Below are positions 56,339-64,000 of a DNA stretch of 64,000 bases, piece by piece. The stretch lies in contig VGGK01000005.1 in NCBI GenBank assembly GCA_016868665.1, positions 1-64,000 of the forward strand, read 5' to 3'. This stretch comes from Chlorobiota bacterium (GTDB taxonomy: Bacteria; Bacteroidota; Chlorobiia; Chlorobiales; Chlorobiaceae). The notes beneath the pieces were generated by a model. That model was given only the letters and a program-made list of their open reading frames with translations, did no database searches and was not told where the DNA came from. The translations under genes were made by a program, and so were the position numbers. How positions within the stretch are numbered: position 1 is the first letter of the stretch; the number at the start of each line of letters is the position of its first letter.

Positions 56339-57189
56339 GGCAGCTCCTTTTGATAGATGGTGGTTGAATTATTGGGTGACCCGGAAACAGACAACGGCTC
56401 TTCGCATGATTTGCCGCACAGCAGGGCGAGCTGCCGCATAACCGTCGAGGTTGCCTCTGCCGCAAGCGTACGACGAATTCTGTTTTTATCGGCGGAAACC
56501 TCAAGAGCGCGGTAACGCGCAGACAATGCAGGAAATTCAAGAGGAGCACCGGCCCTGAGAATCATTCGTCCGACTGCGGGGATTCTCCCTTTTCGAAGAC
56601 GTAACGGAAAATCGATACCTACCGGTATGACCGGCGCTCCGGACTGAAGAACGATGTGGCCGATTCCCGGCTTTGCCCTGGCAAGCTTGCCGGGATCGCT
56701 GTTTCTCCGGCCTTCAGGAAAAATCCCGATGCATCCCCCTTCTCTGAGCCTTTCGCAGCAGCGCAGCACGGTATCCGGAACCGGCGTTGCCGGACGGCGA
56801 CGCTCGATCAACCGAATCGTGGAACGCTTATGATAGACATAGAGGGGATCGATCATATCCATCAGCCATCCAAGCACCGGAATTTTGCCGAACATCCAGT
56901 CGATAACAAAACTGACCCTTCTGCCGCCAAGACGATACATCAGGTAGACCGGAACAAGCAGGGATTCAGCGGAATTGTTATGGTTGAACACATAGATCGC
57001 AGGGCCGGAGTACTGAAGGTTTTCCATACCCGTCGCCCGAATCAGGAACAGGTTGGGCACCATCAGCAGCCTGAGAATCAGGGCCTCTTTAAAAGTCAGG
57101 TGAGGAAGGGGACTGAAAAGGGTTTGCATGTTTTTTTCATTACCTTTTTCCTGGTCTGATAAAACCGGCAAGCTGCCGTTCCTGGCCAT
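56326..57189 (-). CDS. PlsC-like lysophospholipid acyltransferase (HX4E variant)
   Basis: A 287-residue acyltransferase. The first motif reads YVFNHNNSAES, i.e. HX4E where HX4D is usual (His about 70, Glu about 75). The second is CIGIFPEGRRN, normal. The hydrophobic N-terminal part (ALILRLLMVPNLFLIRATG) would anchor it to the inner membrane. A shorter start at Met 21 is possible. It overlaps a GNAT acyltransferase gene, so the two probably make one lipid, possibly an ornithine- or acyl-amino-acid lipid, though that is inference. It diverges from the permease gene at 57294. Confidence 0.7.
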   Translation of the reverse strand: MARNGSLPVLSDQEKGNEKNMQTLFSPLPHLTFKEALILRLLMVPNLFLIRATGMENLQYSGPAIYVFNHNNSAESLLVPVYLMYRLGGRRVSFVIDWMFGKIPVLGWLMDMIDPLYVYHKRSTIRLIERRRPATPVPDTVLRCCERLREGGCIGIFPEGRRNSDPGKLARAKPGIGHIVLQSGAPVIPVGIDFPLRLRKGRIPAVGRMILRAGAPLEFPALSARYRALEVSADKNRIRRTLAAEATSTVMRQLALLCGKSCEEPLSVSGSPNNSTTIYQKELPCPV

Positions 57190-57293
57190 TCAAGGCAATA
57201 AAAAAAAAGAGTGTTGGCTAATGGTTAAGGTTGTGTAACGATTCTGAAAATTCCGGGATAAACAAAAAAAAAGGTGCGATATTCTATTGTCCC

Positions 57294-58751
57294 ATGACCA
57301 TGCTCCAGAACGTCATCATCCTGACGACAGGTTTTCTGCTCTCTCAGGTACTCATTGCACGAAATACCCATTTCCGGCTGATCTCCTTTCTGCTTCGGCA
57401 CGGGGGAACCGGGCTGCGCTCGCTCCTGACATCGATCCTCCTGATCTCCTACGCCCTTTCGATATTTCTCTCCAATACCGTCGTGGTGCTCGCTATGCTG
57501 CCGGTGGTAAACAGGCTTATGGGATTCGTTACGGACGGAGTATCAAAAAAGAAGGTTGCGACGCTCTTCTATCTTGCACTGACCTTCGGTGCCACAACAG
57601 GAGGACTCGCATCACTCACAGGCAACCCCCTCAACGCCTTTTCCGCAGGACTTCTGGAGTTCTACAGAATTGACAACCGCGAACATGTTAACTTTTTTTC
57701 CTGGCTGATGATCGGCATTCCTGCAACACTGGTGATAATAGCCGCAGCACGCATGATTATTCTCCGTAAGGCCCGGAACTGCAGCGAAATGGCACTTATC
57801 TACCCGGATAGCCCGGAAAAAGCCCGACTTCCGCATCGTTCGCTGCTGTTTTTCGCCCTCAATATGGCGTTCATCACCACCCTCTCCGGAATCCAGTTCT
57901 TCCTCAAACCGGCTCCGCTGCTATCCGGCCTCTCGTGGATCGATCTCAGCTTCCTATGCTACGGAACGCTCTTCGCGCTCTTCTCATTCCTCTATCCCGC
58001 AAAAACCGCGCAACCCGGCAACGTCCTGAAAAACGCCGTTTTTTTACTTTTCTTCGTTACCACCTTTCCGATCCTGCTGATCAGCAGAATATCGATGGAA
58101 ATAGAACGGCATATGCGCATTCCGCTATCGCCATTGTACCTTTTTCTGGAACAGAAGCTGCAGCAACTGTTCGATCAGTTATGGCAACGCCTGTTTGGTG
58201 AACCGTCCGGAAGCATCGAATCTGCAAACAGCAACGCACTGCTCTCCATCAACACCATTATTTTCGACATTCCCTATTTCGGGCTGCTGCTCGTTACCCT
58301 CTTCGGCTCGTTTCTCTACCTCATCCTCAATGCCGGGGACAACCCGTCAACACCGCAAAGCGACGGATATCTGGTAACCGCAGTGACAGGCCTGATTCTC
58401 GACATGCTCGAACCGCTCGAAACACCGCTGCTGTTCATACCGGTACTCAACGCGGCGGCTGCTTTCTCGTCGGAACTTCTCAGCAACACCGCAATCGTCG
58501 TTATACTCTCACCGCTCATGATCGCTACCGCGCCGCATACCGGGCTCAGCCCGGTCGTGCTGCTGCTTTCGCTCACGACCGCCGCCAGCGCAGCATACAT
58601 GACCCCGCTCGCTTCGCCGGCTAACACTCTCGCATTCGGCGGGTTCAAGCAGGTTTCCCTCAAAACAATCATTGCGGCCGGCATGCTGATGAACATCATG
58701 GCCTCGGGAGTGATAGCAATCGTATTTCTTGGAATATCGCTTCTGCTCTGA
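57294..58751 (+). CDS. SLC13/DASS-type (ArsB-like) permease
   Basis: A 485-residue integral membrane protein from ATG 57294 (MTMLQNVIILTTGFLLSQVL); an earlier ATG would add a hydrophilic N-terminus. About 11-12 helices are visible. The FLSNTVVVLAMLPVVNRLMG and FGATTGGLASLTGNPLNAFS segments are typical SNT-type motifs of the DASS/ArsB superfamily. The second half repeats the pattern: SELLSNTAIVVILSPLMIAT, AYMTPLASPANTLAFGG. It probably moves a di/tricarboxylate, sulfate or similar anion. It is divergent from the PlsC-like gene and converges on the LptG-like gene with a 6-base gap. Confidence 0.8.
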   Translation: MTMLQNVIILTTGFLLSQVLIARNTHFRLISFLLRHGGTGLRSLLTSILLISYALSIFLSNTVVVLAMLPVVNRLMGFVTDGVSKKKVATLFYLALTFGATTGGLASLTGNPLNAFSAGLLEFYRIDNREHVNFFSWLMIGIPATLVIIAAARMIILRKARNCSEMALIYPDSPEKARLPHRSLLFFALNMAFITTLSGIQFFLKPAPLLSGLSWIDLSFLCYGTLFALFSFLYPAKTAQPGNVLKNAVFLLFFVTTFPILLISRISMEIERHMRIPLSPLYLFLEQKLQQLFDQLWQRLFGEPSGSIESANSNALLSINTIIFDIPYFGLLLVTLFGSFLYLILNAGDNPSTPQSDGYLVTAVTGLILDMLEPLETPLLFIPVLNAAAAFSSELLSNTAIVVILSPLMIATAPHTGLSPVVLLLSLTTAASAAYMTPLASPANTLAFGGFKQVSLKTIIAAGMLMNIMASGVIAIVFLGISLLL

Positions 58752-58757
58752 GCAGCC

Positions 58758-59984
58758 TTATCTGCCCGTACCACCGACCATGCCGTTCAACCGCCGAAGC
58801 AGCATAAGCCCTGCAAGCACGACCAGCATGTCGGCAGACCAGATCGAAAGGGCAGGATCGATCAGGTTGCGCTCGGCAAACGTTTCGCCGGTTATGATAA
58901 TAGCCCAGTACAGCACGAAAAACAGGAGAGAAAGCGCCGCTCCGGCACCAAAACCCCCGCGACGAGAGAGAATGCCAAGCGGCACTCCGACAAGCGCAAA
59001 AGCGAAGCACGCTAAAGGAAGAGCGAATTTTTTATGATACTCCGTCATATACCGGTTGTATTGCTTCTGATGCTTTTCAAGACGGTGCCGTTCACCATAA
59101 AGCCGCTCTGACTCACCGGTGCTCCCGGTCAGCGCACTCATGCGCTTTTGCGTCAAAACCATATCGTGTTTTGCAGCTGCTCCGGCCTCAAGCAGTTCCG
59201 CAGCGGAAAGCTCCCGGATATCGTTCCTCACACGCCCATCACCGGCAGTCCGACTGAATCCAAAACCCGAAGACTCGAAAACGATACGATGCCTGTCGAA
59301 ACGCATCGCCCGATACTTCCCGTCTCCCGGCAGCTGCATAGAATGAATTTCTCCGTTAAAAAGCGTCATGACAAGGTAACGGTCATCACGAGAAAAGCCT
59401 ATAACCCCCTTCTCGGCGCTCACCAGGGTTCGGCTCCCCGGACGGGTGAGATCGTAGAGGCGGACCCCCCGTAACTCCCGCGAAGATGCATCGGTATCCT
59501 TCACGAAAATCGAATACCCCTCTATGAAACTTGAAAATGCTCCTTCCGTTAGGCCGAACGCCGGTTTGGCCCGCACTATATCGGCCATCAGCGTTTTGGA
59601 ACGGTAATTTGCCTGCGGAATGACTGCGTTATTGACTCGTTCTGCAAAAAAGGAAAGAACCGCGGCAATAACGAGAACCGGAGCAGCAAGACGGAAAGAC
59701 GTAAGCCCTGAGGCTCGAAGAATGGTTGTTTCCGACGCGTTGGTCATCCCGCCGTAAACCATGATGACCGAAACCAGCACCGCCATCGGCACGGCAAAAA
59801 CCACCATCCATGCAGACTGAAGCATAATCAGTTCCGCAACATCGCCCAATCCTATTCCCTTGCCCAGAAACCGGTCGGCAAAGCCTGCAAGAAACTGCAG
59901 AGCCAGCACGAACACGATCGTAATGAAAGAGAGCATAAACGGCCCGACAAAGGACTTGAGAATGTAACGGTCGATTATCTTCAT
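58758..59984 (-). CDS. LptF/LptG family permease (lipopolysaccharide export)
   Basis: A 408-residue inner-membrane permease of the YjgP/YjgQ family. Three N-terminal helices (LSFITIVFVLALQFLAGF, AWMVVFAVPMAVLVSVIMVY) are followed by a periplasmic beta-jellyroll-like domain and three C-terminal helices (FALPLACFAFALVGVPLG, ALSLLFFVLYWAIIITGETF). The MTNASETTILRASGLTSFRL cytoplasmic loop is characteristic. With LptB and its partner permease it would extract LPS; the partner gene is not adjacent. The gene converges on the DASS permease. Confidence 0.85.
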   Translation of the reverse strand: MKIIDRYILKSFVGPFMLSFITIVFVLALQFLAGFADRFLGKGIGLGDVAELIMLQSAWMVVFAVPMAVLVSVIMVYGGMTNASETTILRASGLTSFRLAAPVLVIAAVLSFFAERVNNAVIPQANYRSKTLMADIVRAKPAFGLTEGAFSSFIEGYSIFVKDTDASSRELRGVRLYDLTRPGSRTLVSAEKGVIGFSRDDRYLVMTLFNGEIHSMQLPGDGKYRAMRFDRHRIVFESSGFGFSRTAGDGRVRNDIRELSAAELLEAGAAAKHDMVLTQKRMSALTGSTGESERLYGERHRLEKHQKQYNRYMTEYHKKFALPLACFAFALVGVPLGILSRRGGFGAGAALSLLFFVLYWAIIITGETFAERNLIDPALSIWSADMLVVLAGLMLLRRLNGMVGGTGR

Positions 59985-60218
59985 ACAGGATTCATAGAGA
60001 GTGCGGCCACCACTCAGTGCGGATTTCCTTTCGTTATGGGAAAATACAGATGGAAATCCGGAAGCTTAAACATCCATTCAAAAAAATTGACCCTGACAAT
60101 CTGTGCATAATAATGCGAAACCTTCGCGATATCTACTGGCAATAAACCGATAGGACCCTTAACCTTCGGAGTGAGGGGATAAAAAACATTGCCGATAAAA
60201 GGCAACAGAAACAACAAA

Positions 60219-60250
60219 TAAAAAAGGACCGCTTCAACAGCGATCCTTTT
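60219..60250 (-). terminator. Terminator of the H-NS-like gene
   Basis: AAAAAGGACCGC pairs with GCGATCCTTTTT around a short loop (60219-60230 with 60239-60250), with one mismatch. On the minus strand it ends in T-rich sequence. It lies 15 bases after the stop. Confidence 0.75.
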
Positions 60251-60264
60251 TCTTTAGGTACGAT

Positions 60265-60627
60265 TTAAAACAAAGAGCCTGACTGAGAATCATCTTCCTT
60301 TTTCATCACTTCAGCTTTCGCAACAAGGTAGTCATTTATATTCCCGCCTTTATCAAGCAACTCTTTTACCCATTTAGGTTTCGGGCCTTTCCCTCCGCTC
60401 CAGGTATTATCGCCCATCCTGTATTTAACGGCAGCTGTTTTTTTCTCTTTTGGAGCTTTGAGCAGGCTGGTCTTTCCTCTTGATTGAAGATCATCAGGTG
60501 TAATACCGAACTCATCCATCTTTGCTTTAATCTCTTCGATAGCCTGCTTTTTACCGGCGGCTTTCTGAGCAGCGACAAGTTGCTGCAATTCAGCAATCTG
60601 TGCTTCCAATTCAAGAATAGTTGGCAT
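60265..60627 (-). CDS. H-NS-like nucleoid protein
   Basis: A 120-residue protein. The N-terminal 30 residues form a coiled coil (ILELEAQIAELQQLVAAQKA), as in H-NS oligomerisation, followed by a Lys-rich linker (TSLLKAPKEKKTAAVKYRM). The DNA-binding module reads DNTWSGGKGPKPKWVKELL, an H-NS-type TWxG motif with an added Gly-Lys-Gly turn. It probably binds AT-rich minor grooves and silences genes. It is an own transcription unit with a terminator; an AT-rich upstream region suits its promoter. Confidence 0.85.
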   Translation of the reverse strand: MPTILELEAQIAELQQLVAAQKAAGKKQAIEEIKAKMDEFGITPDDLQSRGKTSLLKAPKEKKTAAVKYRMGDNTWSGGKGPKPKWVKELLDKGGNINDYLVAKAEVMKKEDDSQSGSLF

Positions 60628-60971
60628 TGCAATAGGATTTTAATTCACAGAATAAACATCAGACATAATTAATGTAACTATTTTTCAGAAAAGCACGCAG
60701 CACGTTCATCTCCAATGATTCAGCAAAAACAGAAATCACCGGCTTGATTGCCGGGACAGGTACTCTCATATAACTTTCCGGATATTGTGTTTTATCAAAT
60801 ACCTCCACGAAAAAAAATAAACAGAAAAACATCTCGAAAGAGTCTGAAGATATTATAAACGTTCAGCGAGTGATACTTTATTACCGTTTTCGCTATTAAA
60901 CCGATTATTCCTCAGAAAGCAGGAGCGGGAAAAAAAGTCCTTTCCGGTGACAGATGATGCGCCATAAAAGC
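60628..60971. other. Gene-free, AT-rich region upstream of the H-NS-like gene
   Basis: About 344 bases with no protein-like reading on either strand. It should contain the promoter of the H-NS-like gene (near 60640-60690, e.g. TTTATTCTGTG on the minus strand), but I cannot fix it exactly. Confidence 0.5.
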
Positions 60972-61005
60972 AGAAAACCCGCAGCCCCTTGGGGAACTGC
61001 GGGTT
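60972..61005 (-). terminator. Terminator after tRNA-Lys
   Basis: AACCCGCAG (60976-60984) pairs with CTGCGGGTT (60997-61005), closed by an inner CCCCTTGGGG. The minus strand continues TTCT, so it ends the secG-tRNA unit. Confidence 0.75.
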
Positions 61006-61015
61006 ATGTTGCCGG

Positions 61016-61088
61016 TGCACTCGCAAGGACTCGAACCTTGGACCCACTGATTAAGAGTCAGTTGCTCTACCAACTGAGCTACGAGTGC
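61016..61088 (-). tRNA. tRNA-Lys (anticodon CTT)
   Basis: The minus strand gives a full cloverleaf: acceptor GCACTCG / CGAGTGC, D-arm AGCTCAGTTGGTAGAGC, anticodon stem ACTGA/TCAGT with loop CTCTTAA (CTT) and T-arm AGGTTCGAGTCCTT. CCA is not encoded completely after the discriminator A. It reads AAG. It lies 13 bases after the secG stop codon and is followed by a terminator. Confidence 0.95.
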
Positions 61089-61101
61089 ATCTGAAAGCCT
61101 C

Positions 61102-61470
61102 TTATTTTACTGGAACTGCTGGCAAATCCGGGGTTGCCGGCGTTTTTGGCAATACAGGCAGACTTTTCGCTGGCGCCTGGACAGGTGCGGGCGCACTCTC
61201 CTGCAGAACGCTTTTTGAATCTTTCTGCCTTGCTTCTCTTGCCGGCAGGGTAAACTGTGCGATGAACGCTGCAACCATGAGAACTGCTGCAAGAACCGCA
61301 GTGATCTTGCTGAGAAAATCGCCTGTTCTCCTGACGCCAAGGGTCTGAACCGTACCGAGACTGGCTATACCTCCGGTAAGACCGCTGCCGCTTTTCGGGC
61401 TCTGAAGAAGAATCACTCCTATGAGCAGGATCGATGCGAGCAGAGCGATTATTACAAGGAAAACATGCAT
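61102..61470 (-). CDS. secG: Preprotein translocase subunit SecG
   Basis: A 122-residue inner-membrane subunit of the SecYEG channel. From ATG 61468-61470 ([20 protein letters not shown]) it has two helices and the SecG signature [19 protein letters not shown]. The Pro/Ala-rich tail ([18 protein letters not shown]) is longer than usual. A longer start 17 residues earlier has no signal. It is followed by tRNA-Lys with 13 bases between, so the two may be one transcript processed later. Divergent from the DUF2905 gene. Confidence 0.9.
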   Translation of the reverse strand: MHVFLVIIALLASILLIGVILLQSPKSGSGLTGGIASLGTVQTLGVRRTGDFLSKITAVLAAVLMVAAFIAQFTLPAREARQKDSKSVLQESAPAPVQAPAKSLPVLPKTPATPDLPAVPVK

Positions 61471-61548
61471 TTCCGGCCGATTGATTAACGTTCCAATGTT
61501 CTGAATATCGTATCTTATCACTGATAAAGGCTCTTAATTTAGCAACTT

Positions 61549-61809
61549 TTGCATTATTTCCAAGCCGTGTTTTCCGAAGCCGCCAAAATCCTTATCATCG
61601 TTGGAGTGATTGCCGTAATCTGCGGTTTGCTGCTTATGGCTGCCGAAAAGACAGGTTCGAGCGCCTGGCTGAACTGGTTCGGCAACCTGCCGCTCGATTT
61701 TCATATTGAACGGGAGAATTTCCGGTTTTTCTTTCCGCTTGGAACCTCCATAGCGCTTTCCTTGCTGCTCAGCCTCGCGATATTCCTTTTCAACAAATTC
61801 ATCCGCTGA
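61549..61809 (+). CDS. DUF2905 small membrane protein
   Basis: An 86-residue protein with two hydrophobic segments (KILIIVGVIAVICGLLLMAA; LGTSIALSLLLSLAIFLFN) around a conserved NLPLDFHIERENFRFFFPLG, the DUF2905 pattern. Function unknown. No ATG is available at the N-terminus; a TTG at 61549 or GTG at 61567 must be used, and neither has a clear ribosome site. It ends 6 bases before hisB, so it is probably in one operon with it. The 78-base gap from secG holds the divergent promoters. Confidence 0.75.
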   Translation: MHYFQAVFSEAAKILIIVGVIAVICGLLLMAAEKTGSSAWLNWFGNLPLDFHIERENFRFFFPLGTSIALSLLLSLAIFLFNKFIR

Positions 61810-61815
61810 CCCTTT

Positions 61816-62418
61816 ATGCCGGAACCAATCAGAACAACAGGCCGCAAGGCAACAGTTACAAGAACCACCAAAGAAACCGATATCACGGCAACCATAGACC
61901 TCGACGGTTCGGGTTCAGCCGATATACGCTCTGGCGTGGTTTTTCTCGACCACATGCTCACCAACTTCAGTCGGCACTCCGGCATCGACATTGCGCTGAC
62001 CTGCAAGGGGGATATCGATGTAGACGATCACCACTCTGTGGAAGATATAGCGCTGGTGCTCGGTACGGCCGTGCAACAGGCTCTCGGTGACAAAAGAGGT
62101 ATACAGCGTTATGGCTGGTCGATGATTCCGATGGACGAATCGCTTGCCCGATGCGCCCTCGATCTCGGCGGAAGAAGCTATTGCGTCTTCTCCGCGGATT
62201 TCCGTAGACCGGTGATTCAGGAATTTTCCACGGAAATGGTGGAACATTTCTTTGTGTCGCTGTCGAGAACCATGCACTCAAACATCCACATCGCGATCCT
62301 GGAAGGCAGAAACACCCACCACATGATCGAAGCGATGTTCAAGGCGTTCGCCTATGCCATGAAAATGGCCGTTGCAGTAACCGGAAATGATCTGCCGTCA
62401 ACGAAAGGAACGCTGTAG
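61816..62418 (+). CDS. hisB: Imidazoleglycerol-phosphate dehydratase
   Basis: Sixth reaction step of histidine synthesis (Mn2+-dependent dehydration of IGP). It has 200 residues, the size of a monofunctional HisB. The repeated metal-ligand motifs are present: [31 protein letters not shown], EFFxS-like [18 protein letters not shown] and [16 protein letters not shown] partial overlap of the His/Glu ligands fits the 24-mer enzyme. It follows DUF2905 by 6 bases and is followed by a bidirectional terminator. Other his genes are not in the window. Confidence 0.95.
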   Translation: MPEPIRTTGRKATVTRTTKETDITATIDLDGSGSADIRSGVVFLDHMLTNFSRHSGIDIALTCKGDIDVDDHHSVEDIALVLGTAVQQALGDKRGIQRYGWSMIPMDESLARCALDLGGRSYCVFSADFRRPVIQEFSTEMVEHFFVSLSRTMHSNIHIAILEGRNTHHMIEAMFKAFAYAMKMAVAVTGNDLPSTKGTL

Positions 62419-62445
62419 GCCGCATGTAAAAAGGAACTGTAAAGT

Positions 62446-62483
62446 AAAAAAGGTTGCCGGGGAATTATTCCGGCAGCCTTTTT
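62446..62483. terminator. Bidirectional terminator between hisB and rny
   Basis: AAAAAGGTTGCCGG pairs with CCGGCAGCCTTTTT around GGAATTATT (about 62447-62483), with one mismatch. T-runs follow on both strands, so it serves both hisB and the convergent rny. Confidence 0.85.
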
Positions 62484-62510
62484 GCTGTTCTCTGGCACGC
62501 GACAGCTGCT

Positions 62511-64000
62511 TTATTTCGCGTAAGCTATCGAGCGCCTCTCCCTGACTATCGTCACCCTGATCTGGCCGGGATACTGGGCTTCGGATTCGATTTTGTGGGC
62601 TATGTCGTGCGCCAGGACGTCAGCCTGTGAATCGCTCACGTTATCGCCTTCGACGATCACCCGGATTTCACGTCCGGCCTGCAGCGCATAGGTTTTAAGC
62701 ACGCCGGGAAATCCCTTTGCGATCTCTTCGAGACTTTCGAGACGCTTGACATTGCCATCGGCAGTCACGGCGCCCCGCGCACCAGGCCGGGAGAGCGATA
62801 TGACGTTGGCTGCATCGACAAGATCGGCCAGCGGCGACTCTTTTTCGACATCGCCATGGTGGGCCGCAACGGCATTGAGTACAAGCGGAGATTCATTGAA
62901 TTTCTTCAGGAAAGCGCTTCCGGTAATGGCATGCGGCTCATTGCTTTCCGGCAGCACGAGACCGATATCGTGCAGAAGGCCCGCGCGCTTGGCAAGACGG
63001 GCATCGAGCTTGAGTTCGGCAGCCATGAGACCAGCGAGCATTGCGACCTCGCGGCTGTGGTGCAGCAGATTCTGGCCGTAGACGGTATGGAACTTCATGT
63101 TTCCGATCAGTCGAACCAGCTCGGATGGCATATCGGGAATCTGCAGCGAGGAGAGAGCCTCTTCTCCTGCGCTCATAATAACGTCGTCGATCTCTTTTCT
63201 TGCATCCTGATATGCTTTTTCGATCGCCACGGGATGGATGATTCCGTCGATGAGCAGTTTCTGCAAGGTAAGCTTGGCAAGTTCCCGACGAAGCGGATCG
63301 AAACAGGAAAGAATAACGACTTCCGGAGTGTCATCCACGATGATATCGACGCCGGTCGCGTTCTCGAATGCTTTGATATTCCGCCCTTCGCGGCCGATAA
63401 TGCGGCCCTTGAGTTCGTCGCTCTGGATATGCACCACGGAAAGCGCGTTTTCGGTGGCCTGTTCGAAGGAGATTCTCTGGATTGCGGTGAGCAGGGTCTT
63501 TTCTGCAAGCCGTTCCGCCTGCTGTTCGGCATCCTCATGAATGCGATGAATGGTTTCTGTAGCCTCCTCACGCGCTTTCGATACCATGTTGTCGATAAGC
63601 ATCTGGCGAGCCTCTTCAGCCTGCAGGTTGCTGATGCTTTCAAGCCGCTGATTCTGCTCGGCTATGATCCGTTCGAGTTCCGACGCGCGGTTTCTGACGG
63701 ACTCCATGGTCTGTTCGATCTCCTTGCGCTGCTCCTGCAGCTTCCGTTCCGCATCACGCAGATCCTGACTCTGCTTTTTCAGCTGCCCTTCCTTCTGCTG
63801 AACCTGTTTCTGTAGCTGGGTGAACTTGTTGTTCTTGATGACGACTTCCTGGTCGAACTCGCGCCGTTTTTTCTTCCACTCCTGATTGACTTCCGTAACT
63901 TTCAGATCCTTGTACTCGTTTGCCTCCTTCTGGGCTTCCTGAACGATCTGAACCGCACGTTCTTCAGCTTCCAGCACCTTGGTAGTACCGAGACGTTCAA
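62511..64000 (-). CDS. rny: Ribonuclease Y (5' end cut by window)
   Basis: Endoribonuclease starting mRNA decay, usually membrane-anchored by a short N-terminal helix that would lie past the window end. About 496 residues are in view; the usual total is about 520. A long coiled coil (about 170 residues, e.g. QVQQKEGQLKKQSQDLRDAE) precedes a KH domain (RIIGREGRNIKAFENATGVD) and the HD domain (HSREVAMLAGLMAAELKLDA, RAGLLHDIG). The C-terminal TIVRERRSIAYAK is typical. The reading frame is open to base 64000. Convergent with hisB across a terminator. Confidence 0.95.
   Translation of the reverse strand, partial: ERLGTTKVLEAEERAVQIVQEAQKEANEYKDLKVTEVNQEWKKKRREFDQEVVIKNNKFTQLQKQVQQKEGQLKKQSQDLRDAERKLQEQRKEIEQTMESVRNRASELERIIAEQNQRLESISNLQAEEARQMLIDNMVSKAREEATETIHRIHEDAEQQAERLAEKTLLTAIQRISFEQATENALSVVHIQSDELKGRIIGREGRNIKAFENATGVDIIVDDTPEVVILSCFDPLRRELAKLTLQKLLIDGIIHPVAIEKAYQDARKEIDDVIMSAGEEALSSLQIPDMPSELVRLIGNMKFHTVYGQNLLHHSREVAMLAGLMAAELKLDARLAKRAGLLHDIGLVLPESNEPHAITGSAFLKKFNESPLVLNAVAAHHGDVEKESPLADLVDAANVISLSRPGARGAVTADGNVKRLESLEEIAKGFPGVLKTYALQAGREIRVIVEGDNVSDSQADVLAHDIAHKIESEAQYPGQIRVTIVRERRSIAYAK

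Noticed and set aside
60014-60217. Minus-strand frame of 67 codons between the LptG-like gene and the H-NS terminator
   Set aside because: Starts with TTG without a ribosome site and has no recognisable family; may be real but cannot be supported.
60853-61047. Minus-strand frame of 64 codons
   Set aside because: Runs through the tRNA-Lys 3' part and its terminator; a chance reading.
1-64000. CRISPR arrays, insertion sequences, prophage genes or rRNA genes
   Set aside because: No regularly spaced direct repeats with spacers, no transposase or integrase reading and no rRNA sequence were seen; only short ATCCGTG units recur.

Overview
The window looks like chromosomal sequence of a green sulfur bacterium (Chlorobi/Chlorobiaceae, Chlorobium- or Pelodictyon-like). 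This is inferred from the gene content: a squalene/phytoene synthase family gene of the carotenoid type, TonB-dependent receptors, DUF4857-type ABC export genes, an UpxY-type NusG paralogue, a Nif11-type peptide gene, and proteins that read like Bacteroidetes/Chlorobi orthologues. No database search was possible, so the lineage call is moderate. Genes are densely packed, mostly on the minus strand, and many intergenic gaps hold clear rho-independent terminators.

Layout. (1) 1-11.5 kb: an uptake region on the minus strand. It holds a broken CbiX-like chelatase gene (plus strand), three TonB-dependent receptors, an ABC ATPase with a DUF4857-like membrane partner between two of the receptors, a monohaem cytochrome c and a DUF4019 lipoprotein. 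Two receptors share a homologous leader and signal peptide; the leader resembles part of a cobalamin riboswitch. (2) 11.5-15.1 kb: hflX, ybeY, a membrane sensor-like protein, a DUF4412 lipoprotein and a 5'-truncated DUF4332 relic, ending at a strong terminator. (3) 15.1-25.4 kb: housekeeping and accessory genes, namely crtB-like, lysS, a baeRF-like gene, an AlbA_2 gene, a UDP-glucuronate-epimerase-like gene headed by an UpxY/NusG paralogue, tgt-rimO and DUF2461. (4) 25.5-35.6 kb: three large genes, a patatin-related protein, a P2A-type (Ca2+-like) ATPase and a DUF3683/FAD/Fe-S fusion. (5) 35.8-46.5 kb: a long run of ten same-strand genes. It contains an RND efflux pair, a DoxX-like protein, a solitary haem-copper-oxidase-subunit-I-like protein, a secreted pentapeptide-repeat protein, a family 2 glycosyltransferase, an SDR, a Nif11-type RiPP precursor and an alpha/beta hydrolase. 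The 3' half is the best candidate for an undescribed peptide-modification locus. (6) 46.5-54.8 kb: a phosphate regulon, porin-pstS-pstS-pstC-pstA-pstB-phoU-phoU-like, punctuated by terminator-like hairpins. (7) 55-64 kb: a GNAT plus PlsC-like acyltransferase pair, a DASS-type permease, an LptF/LptG permease, an H-NS-like protein, secG followed by tRNA-Lys(CTT), DUF2905, hisB and rny (cut by the window end).

How parts work together. The phosphate block forms a complete high-affinity uptake system with two binding proteins and two PhoU-like regulators. The first 9 kb pair outer-membrane receptors with an ABC system that lacks a binding protein, which fits transport or envelope export of a chelated nutrient; a corrinoid is a plausible but unproven substrate. 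The Nif11 peptide is encoded between an SDR and a hydrolase, which suggests but does not prove that these enzymes act on it. No lanthionine synthetase, radical SAM maturase or C39 peptidase transporter is visible beside it.
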